64,000 bases of DNA from Multifurca ochricompacta (GCA_022496185.1 WTXG01000042.1:62001-126000), one strand, 5' to 3'; positions 1-11,824 are shown, numbered from the stretch's first letter. The notes: generated by a model from the sequence alone, not told the origin. Made by a program: numbers and translations.

Positions 1-1752
1 GCCCAGAATCTCTGTTGCCTTGCCTCTTCTTTCCCTTGCTACCGGAAGGGGTAGCGTTGTTGTTGTTGTTGTTGTTGTTGTTGCCTTTGCCTCTTTTGGG
101 AACGATTTTTGGGGGAGTGATGGTTCGTAGGAATGCGCTTGTCCCGTGTCCGCTGAGCTGAATTGTAGTGATCTTCACGCAGCGCCGGAAAAGGTCATCC
201 CAGTCTAATGAATGAACTACTTCAGGGGCGGAGATGGAGAGAAACTCGAGCTCCTTAATAGGCAGCGTAGCGCATGCCCGTCTAAGGACGTCCACCAACG
301 GGTCAAGGTCGGGTTGGGTGTCGAATGATAGAGTAAACTCCGCCTCGTTAGCCAGATCTCCTTCAAAGACGCGGGAAGGGTAAATGGTTGATGGCGGGGA
401 GGCACTAGATGCGGTCATGTCTAGTACACGCTCAAAGTAATTGAGGCTAGCTCTGAAACTTCGGAAAGAGAAGGAGCCACGGTTATTGAAATGCGCCGAA
501 ATGAGGGGGAGTATGTGACGGATTTGATGTTGATGATGTCCTGCAGAGTCTTCGGTGGAACAATGCAAGTGAAGCTTCGCCAGGGGAGATAGTTTGAGCG
601 CTTTGAGCAAGTGCACAACGCGCGAACTCGATCCCGTAAGCCTAGGTGCGAAAGCCGTGGAAGGTGTACGGTCTGATGCTGCGAGGATTGGAAAGGCGTA
701 GAAGGTAAACAGAACTCAAGGACGAGGTCCTCCAACGTTGAGGAGTGAGATAGTAGTACATCCATCAACTGATTAAAGCTGCCAGATGCAGGAACGCCAA
801 TGGAAGCAGTGGGCGACACTTCTTCGAAGAGGCTCACTCTCAGCTGAGATAATTGGCTACGCGGTATAAAGGTCCAAGGGATGCAGACTTGGCAGAGGGA
901 CAGGGTCCGCAGCTTGGGGGCTTTTCCCTTGAACAGCCTTGCCCCAGAGAGTTCTTGAGCGGTCACAGGGGAGGCGAAAGCAAGCCCGAGTTCGAAATGT
1001 TCCAAGGCCGGAGCCTCCAGTCCGCAAAGTTCTTTTACGCTGTCCGCGTGAATGCCCGACAGGCCGCGGAGGCGGAGCTCGCGAGTATGGGAGAGATGCG
1101 GTGGGAACATTGAGATGGTTTCAACGGTCGGCGTACCTAACAGGTTGATGTCCAACAGCGCGTTCTTTGCGCGAGCTAACATCTCGGCGATCCATCGTAT
1201 GCTCGTCGGGGAGCCTGAGATACTGGCCCACAGCATAGATTGATCCAGCGCGACTTGACGCCAGTGTCGGCACACATGCGTGACCTGTATCCAGCCCAAA
1301 GTTCGATTTCCGGACCAAGATGGCTCCTCAAGCGCAAGTAAATGAAATATTCGCGCAAGAAGCTCGGGGGAAGGAGGAAAATCGGCGCAAGGGCGTTCCG
1401 ACGCGTGCGCAGAGTGCCGAGGAGAAGCATGATAGTTTCTATCTCTTTCTCAACCATGTGAATGGCTGCAGCGCGTTCGCTCGGAATTCGGAGAACGGAT
1501 CTGAATGGGTTTGGCTCAAGTTCAAGATGAGCAAGTAGATCGGGGGATAAGTACGCCTGTGCGTTACTTGTCAAAATGTTAATCATCAGCTCAAGCTGAT
1601 ACACATGAGATATGTACTCACGTTTCGTGAGGGAAACCAATGGTGCCATTTCTATCCACCAGAGTAGAGGCACCAGTAGGTGAGGCTACTTGGAATTGAC
1701 TGCCCTTCTTGGAGACAGGTAAACCCTTATGGGCGGTTGTACGTTTTGACAT
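1..1752 (-). CDS. F-box protein, partial at left edge, two one-base frame breaks
   Basis: Substrate adaptor of an SCF ubiquitin ligase, by family. The start at 1752 gives MSKRTTAHKGLPVSK; a 55-nt intron (1567-1621, gtgagt..acaag, GCTGAT branch) joins in phase to exon 2. The F-box core reads LLPP then ELLARIFHLLALEEP, followed by the usual mushroom motif WIQVTHVCRHWRQVALD and a Leu-rich scaffold of irregular repeats. The frame slips by one missing base in a C run at 1366-1370 and again near 633-643; after the second slip the text (KALKLSPLAKLHLHCSTEDS) is again typical of the family. No in-frame stop is seen between the slips. The tail has a poly-Asn tract and leaves the window at base 1. It is either a young pseudogene or an intact gene with base-call errors. 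The target is unknown. Confidence 0.75.
56..83. repeat. (GTT)n microsatellite coding poly-Asn
   Basis: Nine or so GTT units on the plus strand. On the minus strand they encode an Asn tract near the visible end of the F-box protein. Confidence 0.9.
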
Positions 1753-1787
1753 GATCGATCTAATAAAGTAGCCTTAGACACTTTGAT

Positions 1788-1799
1788 AAGTATATATGG
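1788..1799 (-). promoter_or_regulatory. Possible TATA box of the F-box gene
   Basis: The minus strand reads ccatatatacttat about 40 bases before the ATG at 1752. Position and sequence suit a fungal TATA element; this is inference only. Confidence 0.3.
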
Positions 1800-2190
1800 G
1801 GGGAATGCGGGTCACAGCAGTCTGCACTTACCTTTTTACCTTTATCTTTACCCCGCACTCACACTCACGCAGTTCGCAGTCGGTCGCAGTCGCAGTTGCA
1901 GTCGCACAGTCACCTGACCTGTAGTCACGTGACACTATTTCGAAAACCTTCGAGTCTAGTCGTTGTGGTGAGTGTCATGGCCATCCATGGAAAGAAGACA
2001 CTATCTTAGCATAATAGGGAGAAAACCCCTCAAAGACTTCTTCTTTTCTTTTATATCCCTTAGACGATACACCAGCAGGACTAGTAACACGTGCAGAGGT
2101 GGGGGGAAAGATGGAGGATGGGACGTTGGCGAAACCAAATACAGGAGAGTCTTAGGCAGAGCACAATACTACACATGACAAAAAACACAT
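1800..2190. other. Intergenic, no gene seen
   Basis: Between the F-box start and the eEF1B-gamma stop. It holds a GCAGTCGCAGT-like tandem at 1870-1905, with repeated CAGTCGCA units. No exon is supported. Confidence 0.5.
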
Positions 2191-3873
2191 TTACTTGAAC
2201 TGTTTTTCAACATCAGAAAATTGACCATGAGAGAGATTTAGTTGAAAAGAGGCCTGACGTACGTTTTTTCCATCCACCCACTTCTTATCGCCAACTTCGA
2301 GGTCCCATGCGAGCGCAGCCTCGAAAAAGGCCTTCTGCTCCACGTTCTCCAAGTCAATACGCTCATACGTATAGCTCTCCCAGTCAGGTGCTACTTCGAC
2401 AACCGGTTTGATTTCTGGCCCGCGTGCGACGAGAGCCCCGGCGATAATCGAGTTGTTCGCCGTTCCGAGTACCCCAACAGAACCAAATAGGTACTTGCGC
2501 GAAGCCTCCAGGCGGTTGAAAAAGCCTCCGATTTGATTCGAGGACATATATGTCTGCGTGAGTTCCTCATTGTACTTAAAGTCTACGCGCCAAAGGGAGA
2601 AACCCTCCTTGTCGAAGCTGCAGTGCACACCATGAACAACTAAGAATCAAAGAAAAGTAGAGAACGAACTTCTGATAGAACCACTCGAGTGAACCGCCAG
2701 CGCCACGCGTTTCCTTGTTGGAGTATGCGCGCTTCCAGTCCTCGAGGTTGAAAGTCGACTTTGGCAGCAAGTCTAGAGGATTCTTCTCCTTTGGTGCCTC
2801 TTCGTACGGCTTGTCATCATCCTCCTCATCAATTTCCTCCTTCTTGGGCTTCTTCTCGGCTTTTGGCTGCGCGGGTGCGGCAGGCGCCTTCTCCTTCTTC
2901 TCTTTCAGGGGCGGCACGTATTGCAGCGCCTTCTCAGCGAACGTAGTGGAGCCAAAGACGGAGGCGATCTTGGGCTGATTCACGATGGTCTCAAAGTGGC
3001 GGAGGACGTTCGGAAACTTCGCACGAAGAGCGGAATCGACGGTAGTGGAGAAGGCGGATTGAAGTTCGGCGGCAAGCGCTATGTCTGCAAGAGTGATGCG
3101 CTCAGTTGCGAGAAATGTATGGGTATCCAGATGCTTTTCAATAATAGTGAGGGAGGAAGTCAGGCGGTCGAGGAATACTGTGTGGATCTAAGAAGAAAAT
3201 GAAGTTTGAGAAAGCCAAGACCCGAGAGACGAGGATAACTCACGGGTTTATTGTAGGGGTTGATAACACCCTTGACGAGCTGAAGGATAAGGGAATTGTT
3301 GTGGGCGATGGTAGAGTCCACAAACGCAACCCATTGATCAACCAAAGCGGCATCTGTAGCTTCATTGCCAATGAGGGTGGAATTAGGCGCCAGGGAAGCG
3401 ACTGGACATGAGAGTAGTCAGCAATGGCACATAGTAATCACCAACAAGCGAACGGCATAAGCATGGTCCCCATGACCCTGGGCCTGTGCTTCGAAACCTA
3501 CACAACGCGACAGCGCCGAGAAGACAGTCCGTCAGACTGGCCCAAGCGCGTGCAAATTAATGGACACCGGAGATAACGATCTTGCGATATCCGGGGGGCG
3601 ATTACACTATGGTATGGAACACCATGACTCACTGTAACGACCAATGGCGCTGGCTTCAAAGACAGAGAACCATCTTTACTGATAAATGTGGGCGTTTTCA
3701 CAATGGTCGAAGTGCTCTCCTTGACTTCGACAGAAAGTCCGGCAAAGGCAGCGATGGCACTGATCTGCTCGAACCAGGGGTATTGAGGCGACTATTTCGC
3801 GTATGAAGATAGAAGAACAACGTACGCGCTTGCCCTCAACTTCGGATGCTGTGTGTATAGTCCCAGCGGACAT
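2191..3873 (-). CDS. EEF1G: Translation elongation factor eEF1B-gamma, N-terminal lesion
   Basis: Structural subunit of the eEF1B exchange complex that recycles GTP on eEF1A. Six exons: 3826-3873, 3633-3764, 3244-3401, 2670-3187, 2263-2617 and 2191-2199. Exon 1 starts MSAGTIHTASEVEGKR. A GST-like N domain (FEASAIGRYIASLAPNSTLI) and a GST-C domain follow, then a Lys/Glu/Pro linker and the EF1G domain (KSTFNLEDWKRAYSN, SSNQIGGFFNRLEASRKYLF, APDWESY), ending WVDGKNFK after a 3-codon last exon. The EF1G domain is complete. Two oddities lie in exon 2. One base is missing at 3667-3673 (DG then FSVFEAS). About 15 residues that the family has between KTP and DG, the segment around AKFPHGKIPAFEG as I recall it, are absent. 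The intron after exon 2 is 231 nt, long for this gene. Identity is sure; functionality of this copy is not. Confidence 0.93.
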
Positions 3874-5882
3874 ATCTATGCGGTAATCGTTTTTTTGGAA
3901 GAAGAGGTGTAGGGGGATGGAAAGAGAGAAAGATAGAGAGCGAAGGAGACGCGTGCGATTTGAGATTTTTTTCTTTTGATCTTGACAATCGATATCTTTT
4001 TATTATGTAATAAACAAACGCTTATTATATAAGCATAACAACATAACACAACACACTCTACTCACTCACTTATCTGCTAGGCTCTTTAATAACTCAAGAA
4101 GTCTTGTGCAAGTAGGCATTTAGACCCTAGGCGTAGCGATGGTCTAAACAGACGAAGGAAGGACGAGGGAGATTGGGGAATGCAGGAATACCATGAAGTA
4201 AAGCAAGTCAAGTGAGCCAAAATCACGATTATGGCAGTCCGGGGAGAGGACCCTGCTCTGATGGCGACATCCATCCAAGACGATCGTCCAGGAGACCAAC
4301 ATCTGATTTCGACTCACAGGAATCTCTCGCAGAGTCAGTAAGAGTCGACTCGAGCGGTGAGACGGCCACTCATCCTCCGCAGGGTTGGCAACAATGAAGG
4401 AACGAGGTAAAGAACCTATTGACTCAGGCAAAACACGGGTTCTCGCCGGGCCTGCCCGAGCATTTCCCCCTTCCCTAATGGTTCGCAGGTTCGCGAGGAG
4501 GGTGAGGAGAGGTCCAGTATGGACAGCCTTCCTAAAATCAGGTCCGAGACGTGCCGGCTTTGCACCATTGCCACGTCCACGTTTGCAGAAGACCGAAGGA
4601 CCCCAACACAACCTCTGAACTAGTGGTAAGTAGTGCATAGTGTAAGAACTGAAAGGAGGCACACGTATTGTTGAATACAGTGGGGAGATAATCAGGCCGT
4701 TCTATCATAGGCCAAACTATTAGTATTGCTAACGAATTAAGCTTGGCTTGAAACTATACCCTTCGCTTTCACCCTTCAAGAATCAACCCTCATTGAAGCG
4801 CCTTCCGGAGGAAAACCTTGCGAGCCAATTTCCCAGACTCCAGACTCTTACCTTCTGTCCGTCAGAATCATCTTTTTTTAAAGCCGCCTGACGTAACAGT
4901 GGCACCTCAAGAAGAACATAATGTCGAACCCCCATTAGCGAAAGAGTCCGACTACACTCAACTTGACAATCCAGCCACCCCCCCCCCTTCCCTCTCCAGA
5001 CCCCCACAACTCGCGGAACGGAACAGCTTATGAGCTTTGCTTTACTTTCCGCTCCCGTTCCGTTGGTGGATGCAATTACGACCATTCTTCCCCCTCTTAT
5101 CTGCTCGGGAGACACCGTGAGCCAGGCAACGACAGACGCACATGTGGTCTTCACAGTCCAATTCCTGGGTCTTGGATCTAGTGCATGGCCACGATTACCA
5201 GGTTCCGTTTTCTGCAATGATAGGCTTACGGTTTTTTTTTTTTGTGTTTTCTTTCCCGTTAGCTCAGGTGACCGTAATTGCGATCCTGACGTTTAACGGT
5301 AAAGACGGTCCAGACCACACGCAAACGAATAGTTTCTTGATCATGCGATCGCATAAGTTGTGATAACGAGCAGGTCTTTACAATGGTTTATGACTCACCT
5401 ACAAGGCGATACGCCGAGTCTCTGTCAATCAGTGTCAAACGGTGGGGAGGAGCGGGTATAAGCGAAATGTAATTGAGTAGCGAATGAAGCGACCAATTAC
5501 GAAAAACAGAGCGTTTATCACGAATTGAATAGAAACGTTCCCCTAATGGGCCCTGGCTTCACCCTATGTTCCCAGGCCGGTGAAATGAACGCGAGGTCGG
5601 GGATTTGACCATAACCGAGGAGCAGCGCCCGCAATCAATGCGATGGTACCCGTTCCTCAAGCAGGTAAGGGAGCGGGTAAACGACATACACGGTATCGTA
5701 TGCTTATCACGTACTAACTAAATACTAGCTACAGCAATAGAAAGAACGTGTTCAAAAAGAGTGTGTGTCAAACAAGGATTGCAGCGGGTTATTAACACAT
5801 CTACCAGGTCTTTCCTGTATACATTAAGGCACAGATAAAAATCGAAGGAGAAAACGGAATTGAAAGAGGAGAACTGCATTGA
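3874..5882. other. 2-kb region without a supported gene
   Basis: AT-rich directly upstream of eEF1B-gamma (3960-4060), probably its promoter. Open frames of 172 and 144 codons lie on the minus strand (4144-4662 and 4783-5217). Neither has a recognisable domain, sensible composition or splice context, and each overlaps other open frames. I see no RNA gene here. Confidence 0.5.
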
Positions 5883-7537
5883 CTATACCGTAACCTCCTG
5901 GGACCCGAATGTGACATTATGGCTGTATGAAAATGTGCCTCCGACACGGCTGTCGAACGTAGATGTGTCGATGGCCTCGACTGGCACTGTCAATGTTGAG
6001 ATGTACGTTGCAAGTCGCTCTTCTGCTGGCGGGGCGAAATCACTCCTGATACTGACATCAAAAATGTTACACAGACGTCAAGAGAGAATGACGCACGTCA
6101 TGTAAAAGAGCGACAGGACGTAGAGCTTTCCTATCATCGCCTGGATAACCGGGAACCAGAGTTCTAGCTTTTTCTGAGTTAAGGGGAAGCCGTCAGCGTC
6201 CATCGATCGGGTAAGCTCTTCCGACGGATGTCGAAGGATGTACAAATATTTAACGGAAGGTGGCATTTACCTCACGCGTGTTGCAATATTGAATGTAGAG
6301 GACAGCCAGGAAGATCGTGCAGAGGGTCGGTGGAACCGCGGATTGCCACACGGTAGTCATGAGACCTGCTATTCTCTGGAGTTCCCGGAAGAAGTTAAGT
6401 GATACAATGGGCCATTTACGTAAGTGCGCAGGAACCTACCCGGCGTATCTGGGCGGTGTATACTTGCTTCATGGATCGCGTGAGGTAGTAGAACACTTGT
6501 TGCGATTGTCCGACGGTAAGCTCGCGAAGTCGATTTAAGCAGAGAGGAAAAACGACGCACGAATACCGGTAAGAGCAATGTCCAGGACTACATAACGTCC
6601 GGATTCTCAGAGCGTATTGTAAGCGAGGGTAGGCTTACCCGAGGGGAGAATGAGAGTTATTATGTCTACAAATGTCTTGAGATACAGGCTTTTCTCCAGG
6701 TCGACGGGTGAGATGCTTACAGAGGTAGGACATGCCAGTCGTTTTTGGCAGACCGAGGTAATTTTTCTGGTCCTCAATAGGGAGGAAAACTTTGAAGGTT
6801 ATAATGATTGACCATAATGACAGAGCGATTGAGAATATGAAAAGTAGAGCGAATGGCGTCTTAGTTTTAATAACAGCGTTAGCACCCTCTCTGGAATATG
6901 CACGGTCCAAACTGACGATAATGTACATGTTCTTCCTGACAACCTGGAAACCCCAATCAATAGCATGCCACTAGGCGATGTGGTCCAAGACAAACGTGAT
7001 AGCACCGTCGCATCATCAAAGCTTGCACGGGAATAGTCATAATAAGGGTCTATCAGAGTGTCAGGAACTACAAGCCAAGCAAGCAGGATTTTCCACGCAC
7101 GGGAATTTGTTGGGCGTAATCGACCCAGCCGATATATATCTGATGTGCAACTGAAGCGTCAGGTTGTGTTATGAATCACAAAACCGGTGGAGAAGCAGCA
7201 CGTACAGGCTGTCCAAAGTTGTGTACGTACCTTGACAAAGTCCCCATGAGGACTATCCCAGTCTGCGCGCTTCAGTAAGAGGGATGATTGATAAGGCAAT
7301 CAGGGTAAAAATTCTTCTGGACACGTACAGCCCAACTGCTGTCACAAACACAATAGTAATGGAGATGACCAGGCCTTCATTGCGCTCCATTGAGGAGAAC
7401 CATCGCGAGAAGTGCGCGATAACAAGTCCAGTTTCGAGTCCCTGAACAAAGAGGCCCACGATACCTGGGCTGAGCACACCAGCTTCACTCTGTGGAAGAC
7501 CCGGCTGAAAGGGTACCAGTGGTGCTAAATTGGACAT
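5883..7537 (-). CDS. DUF6534-type multi-pass membrane protein
   Basis: Basidiomycete-specific integral membrane family of unknown function, usually with seven predicted helices. The start at 7537 gives MSNLAPLVPFQPGLP and then SPGIVGLFVQGLETGLVIAHF, the family's first helix. The first intron (gtacgtgtccag..ttactgaag) joins to LAQTGIVLMGTLS, helix 2 with the QT motif. Further pieces are VVRKNMYIIVSLDR, the hydrophobic FALLFIFSIALSLWSIIITF, MSYLYIITLILPSG, RAYRRT (the RTGFRRT-like cytosolic signature) and GKLYVLSLFYMT spliced to IRSDFAPP, matching the family's closing KLYxNSLLATLNxR. It stops at 5883. At least six short introns are needed; middle exon limits are uncertain, and one frame slip near 6545-6580 seems needed. 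The protein acts in a membrane, but ligand and role are unknown. Confidence 0.6.
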
Positions 7538-7722
7538 CGTACTGTCACCGAAGGATGGTGCGTTCGGCGCAGACAGTGATAGGACAAAGAAATGATGATG
7601 CGGGGTTTTAGCAGAGGCTTGGATACCGGAATGCCGCCACACTGCGATCCACTATATAAGGGCATGTGTGGATGCCGCGGCTCAGCTGTCCCAGTCGATC
7701 CCTCTCTGATGACCATGCTTAC

Positions 7723-8133
7723 CTTTATGGCAGGGGTGGTGCCTGACGGACTGAATTTGGAGGGCTTGGCGTAATTTTGGCGAGGCAGTCCACGTATGCG
7801 AACTTTTTGTTTCATCGAGAAATGTAAGCGCCGAATTTCAATGGACCAGGATCCAACGTCGTCCTCAGCTAGCGCAGCAACTTCCAGTCCTAGCATTTGC
7901 CCGATGGATAACGTCCTGTTATTCTCTGTGCTATAGAAAATCACTTGGTAACCCGCGAGATTCGCCAGCACGGATAAAGATATACCCGGGGGGGATTGGG
8001 GATGGAACCCAAATCTGAGGGTGAGGACAAATGGGAGACCCTGGTAGGCGCTGTGAATGTGAACACTACCAATGGGATAAACCTGGTCCCAAAAATGTTC
8101 AAGACGAAATTTTCCCAGGGGTTTCAGGTCAAT
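7723..8133 (-). CDS. Possible internal exon of an unrecognised gene
   Basis: An open frame of 137 codons bounded by good splice signals: acceptor ttctaacag at 8134 and donor gtaagca at 7722. It reads GKFRLEHFWDQVYPIGSVHI and later LSVLANLAGYQVIFYSTENN. I do not recognise the family. A neighbouring upstream stretch (8180-8280) reads ARAAIERVAIIPVEIL, which could be part of the same protein. No start or stop could be fixed, and the next exon would fall within or beyond the DUF6534 start, so this may be a remnant. Confidence 0.25.
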
Positions 8134-9122
8134 CTGTTAGAACGTAATCTATAGATCAACGCCCGTAACCTTAAAAGAATTTCCACAGGTATGATAGCAA
8201 CCCGTTCGATGGCTGCTCGAGCTGGAGTGACGTCAAACGCTGCGACAATCCAGGAAGGATTCAAAAGGCTGACAAGGCTGGAAGGTCACTCCCAGGCCTA
8301 TGCGATGTCAACTGGAGGAAGATCTAAAGATGATGCCTAATCGTGCAAACGAAGTACGGAGCACCCAACTCCGAGATTCATTTTCGCATTCTTGATACTT
8401 TATTGAATTGCAAGTCGCAGAATTGGTGTCGTATTATTTCACTTTGTAAAGAACTTGAATGGGAGTTTATCGAGAACCGGCGGTTCCGGCTCATAAGTTC
8501 AAGAGTTGATTATTGCGGTCGGTTCGGAGGATTTAGCTAGATCGGGTTGCAGGGTCAACCCCCTCACCCTTCTGTTATCTTCCCTCAGTCAGTCGAAGTG
8601 TCCTCCCCTCGTTTATGAAAGTGTCAAACGTGCGCGCCCGCAAAACTCAGTAGCGACCCAAACGGAAGCACCCGCGCTGTTAAAGAAAAAGAGGTAGAGA
8701 TCCAATTCCAATTTTATAAACAGACCTGGTTCATGAGTGTGGAAACTTCGTACCTTATGTGTCTCCAGCTTCTTTCATTGTGATGCGCGCCGCATTTTTA
8801 CGGTGGCGCTTGGTCGCTGCCCCATCTGGCTTTCTCCTCCGTCGTTCAAGTGCTTTTGAAGGGTTCGATTTTTCGGCGCGTGTCGAATTGACTCTAACTA
8901 GTCTCTTAGCTACCTACATTCCCCGCAAGGATTCCGCATGAGAGACCACATGCAGCAGTAGCTTACGATGAACTTTCGTATGTTCTTACCCATATTGATC
9001 CTGAATAGCCCCCCAACGCGTGGTGTGGCGTGCCAGCGTTGCGGCGTATTTGAGAAAATTAATGCGAGGCACGGCGACCGGTTTGATAAGCTACTCTGCG
9101 GTCTTCCTTCCTGTTCCTACTG
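8134..9122. other. About 1 kb without a supported gene
   Basis: Only short open frames of 60-65 codons on the plus strand, with no domain or splice pattern that joins them. Confidence 0.4.
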
Positions 9123-9596
9123 CTATCTTGAGTTGTGGGGCCGCTGCAGGTCATATGCGCTGACAGTCCCAGGGTCAATTGGTAAACGCGTACCCGTATG
9201 GTGATCGCTGTCGCTGCGGATAGTATCTTTATACGAGCGCTGGGACAAACGTTGACCTGATATGAACAAGTGCAAGACTCGGAACGCCCTCGAACATGGC
9301 GCCACCCTAGACACCGCCAACAAAACTCTCTGAAAGATCCCCAGATTTTGCACTCGCCGTAATACAATAGGCGATGTCAATCGATCCTTGTTTGTGGCTC
9401 CTGCAGGTCCAAAGGTGACTACAGTTCGTGCTTTCGATAATCTTCTCCATGGGGGTGTATTGAAAGCTGTCAGATTCGGGTCCGTGATGTCCACGTCAAG
9501 TCCTGATGGCTTGTTTCCTGACATACCCGCCTCCATCGGGGTGACAGTCGATTCACTGCAGTCACCGCTGGATCTGGTACTGGCTTCCGTCACCAT
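9123..9596 (-). CDS. Hypothetical protein, 157 codons, unrecognised
   Basis: An uninterrupted frame from MVTEASTRSSGDCSES. It has a Ser/Thr-rich, acidic start resembling the disordered N-terminus of many fungal membrane proteins (DVDITDPNLTAFNTPPWRR), then a mildly hydrophobic stretch FQRVLLAVSRV. No known domain is seen. Downstream continuation by splicing is possible but not shown. Could be spurious. Confidence 0.25.
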   Translation of the reverse strand: MVTEASTRSSGDCSESTVTPMEAGMSGNKPSGLDVDITDPNLTAFNTPPWRRLSKARTVVTFGPAGATNKDRLTSPIVLRRVQNLGIFQRVLLAVSRVAPCSRAFRVLHLFISGQRLSQRSYKDTIRSDSDHHTGTRLPIDPGTVSAYDLQRPHNSR

Positions 9597-10407
9597 TGTT
9601 TCGAGAACACGAGGCTAGGAGGAAAAAGCAACCACTCCCCTCCACAGAACAGATTCCTCAATCGGGCACACAACTTAACGGGTCGATTATGGGGGGTTGT
9701 CGTTACTTCTGGGTACCCTCACCTCCTCTCCCTCCAGAAACGTCAGTAAAATATGGATGGTATAGGACTATGGCGTAGTTCATACATTAAATGTCACCGT
9801 TTAATACGCCTCGCCACTCTTCCACCATACATTACAATGCGCTTTATCTGCGAAATTCAATACTAAGTACGGTACGGGGTAGTTCACTGTGTCTAAACAG
9901 TGGGACATGCCTTTCCCTCCTACGAAATGACAAGAGATAGAGCATACATGTAGAATAGCGACCAAACCCTTAGGGCACGCGGCGCTTGAATAATCAAAAG
10001 CTGAAGCTGCTTCGCCGCTTCGGTAAATCTACAACAGAAGCAACAAGGTCAGCACTCGAACATAACAACAAGATCGTTATAAGTCAGAAAGCTATTTGTC
10101 GACATCAAGGATTAAGACAGGGATAACTGATGGTGAAAGTCTCATCTTGCAAGAGTTGAGAGTGAAGCATTACTCACATATGAACGAACAGTCAATCTGC
10201 AGTGCAGGTCAGATAGGTTGTTGGAGTCTTAGAGGAGCCTTGGAGCCTAAAAAAATCCTAAAAAAATTAAATAAGGAATGAGTCTTACATAATACATAAT
10301 TTAGGGCAGGGCACGGAGAAGGTCACGTGTTTATATCCTGCGGTTCTCCGTCCAGCCGCTCTCACTCAAACAACGCATCTACGCGGTTCAAAAATCGTTT
10401 CACAAAG
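9597..10407. other. Intergenic, with promoter of the next gene
   Basis: AT-rich, no coding signal. A TATA-like tttatatcc at 10329-10337 lies about 75 bases before the ATG at 10408 of the next plus-strand gene, with CACGTG just upstream at 10323-10328. Confidence 0.45.
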
Positions 10408-11019
10408 ATGGCACCTTCTCTTCCTCCAGGAGGTCAGATTAAGTTGTTATAAAAATGGCCGCACCTCTCAAGCTCACAACTGACGTGAAGCACAGAGGCA
10501 CGTCCCGCCCCAAAGCCACAGCCAATAGGCTCCTTTCCGTTTCTCCTCCTTTTCACCACCGCAACCGTCTGTGTGCTCTTCATCATATGGCGACGATCCG
10601 ACACGCTCCGAACTGTCGTCGCGCATCAGTACGTCGCAGAAGTCCCCATTGCCTTGTGTGCCCATCGCTTATCCTTCATTTTTTTCGCCAGGCTCAAAGA
10701 CTGGACACGTCAAGAAGGTGCCGTGCGTCTCTCCGAAGATGATGGACCCCCAGCACATTCATTTATAAGAGATGACGATGACGATGATGATGATGATGTG
10801 CAGGAGAATGATGACGAAGGTGGGAGCAGCGATCGCAGGCCGGAGAACACAAGACGTGTCTCATCTACGGAATTACAAACAGTTGGAGTACCGCGGCTGG
10901 GCGTATCTGGCCTACCGGTTGTTGTTCCAACCCCAACTCCAAAGAACAGAAGCGAGGTATGCCAAATGCATTTCAAGGTGCCTGGTGCTGACACCGTATT
11001 TCATCCTAGTGATACGTAG
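10408..11019 (+). CDS. Small single-pass membrane protein with Asp tract, orphan
   Basis: Three exons (10408-10432, 10496-10628, 10692-11019) give 161 residues in perfect phase: introns gtcagatt..gaagcacag and gtacgtcg..ttcgccag. It begins MAPSLPPGE, Pro-rich, then has one membrane helix at about residues 22-38 (FPFLLLFTTATVCVLFIIW), a basic stop-transfer RR, and LKDWTRQEGAVRLSEDDGPP. A run of nine Asp follows at about residues 80-88, then a disordered Ser/Pro/Thr tail ending VFHPSDT. The topology suggests a type III or tail-out anchor with an acidic soluble part. I do not recognise the family and assign no function. The clean splicing and absence of stops make the gene likely real. Confidence 0.6.
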
Positions 11020-11277
11020 AACGACACCGTAAATGTTTGTAATCCCCGTGCGTGCATTGATTTAATTAATTTATCTTTCGGATTGCATTACAACAGCAAT
11101 TATCAGTCTCTGTCTGTCTCAGTCTCAGACCTCGCCAGCGCCCGCTTCCACGCTTAAGGTGCCAATGATCATAGAGGAATCCTATCATGTAATCCACAAA
11201 ATGACACGCTAATCAACGCAATCATCTTCACAAACACATCTTGAAGCTTTGTCTTCGATAGAAGAAATGCATATAAG

Positions 11278-11743
11278 TCATACAATTGTGATCGTCGCAT
11301 GTGAGGCGTCTGGGAAATGGACAGTCAGGATGCCATGGTCCATGGACGTTTTAATATCTTCGTTCTTCAGAACGAAATCGGTTGATCTTCAGTAAATTTT
11401 GATTGAGAAGGCTTGGCTCATCTTCAAGCCTTGTGGTATCCCCAGATACCTCAAAAACTTGCCATAGCGCCGCTCGCGGAGTGTATATCCCTCTTCGCTG
11501 CGCTCCGTGGAGTACTCCGACTCCCCAGGGACAATGAGGATGTCGTTGCGAATGACGACACGTCCTCTTTCTGTAGGCCAGGGAGCTTGAAGGTCGCGGT
11601 AACGGTGTTCGCCTTGTCGTCGTGATAGCCCAAACATCAGACTGCTGGTACTGATGATACACACGAGGGTTGAGGCCGAGGATATCTTCAACAAAGCGTT
11701 TAAAGCGAGAGGTGTGGACGTATAGATAGTTCGTGAGTGACGT
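11278..11743 (-). pseudogene. Small heat-shock protein (Hsp20/alpha-crystallin), broken
   Basis: ATP-independent holdase family. The text shows RFVEDILGLNPRVY, then NTVTATFKLPGLQKEDV, ESEYSTERSEEGYTLRERRY and, near the end, NEDIKTSMDHGILTVHFP with stop at 11278, all Hsp20 signatures in the right order. The frame loses one base at 11628-11634 and again at 11554-11562. No ATG lies at the expected start: the family start MSL aligns with ACG TCA CTC at 11741-11743. After GKFLR an intron (gtatct..ttactgaag) is needed to reach the last exon. A TATA box is still present upstream. Lost start plus two frame breaks in 150 codons argue for a pseudogene, though the frame breaks alone could be sequencing errors. 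Confidence 0.75.
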
Positions 11744-11810
11744 TTCGATTAGAGGTGTTTACCTGTATGTTTGCTTCTTGTGTGCTAACGCTACAATGCC
11801 TCCTGCGCAG

Positions 11811-11824
11811 GGTTTTTATACTCT
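11811..11824 (-). promoter_or_regulatory. TATA box of the Hsp20 relic
   Basis: Minus strand agagtataaaaacc, about 70 bases upstream of the expected start. A consensus TATAAAA fits a stress-induced promoter. Confidence 0.5.

Noticed and set aside
4144..4662. 172-codon minus-strand ORF
   Set aside because: No domain, odd composition, overlapped by frames on both strands; most likely chance.
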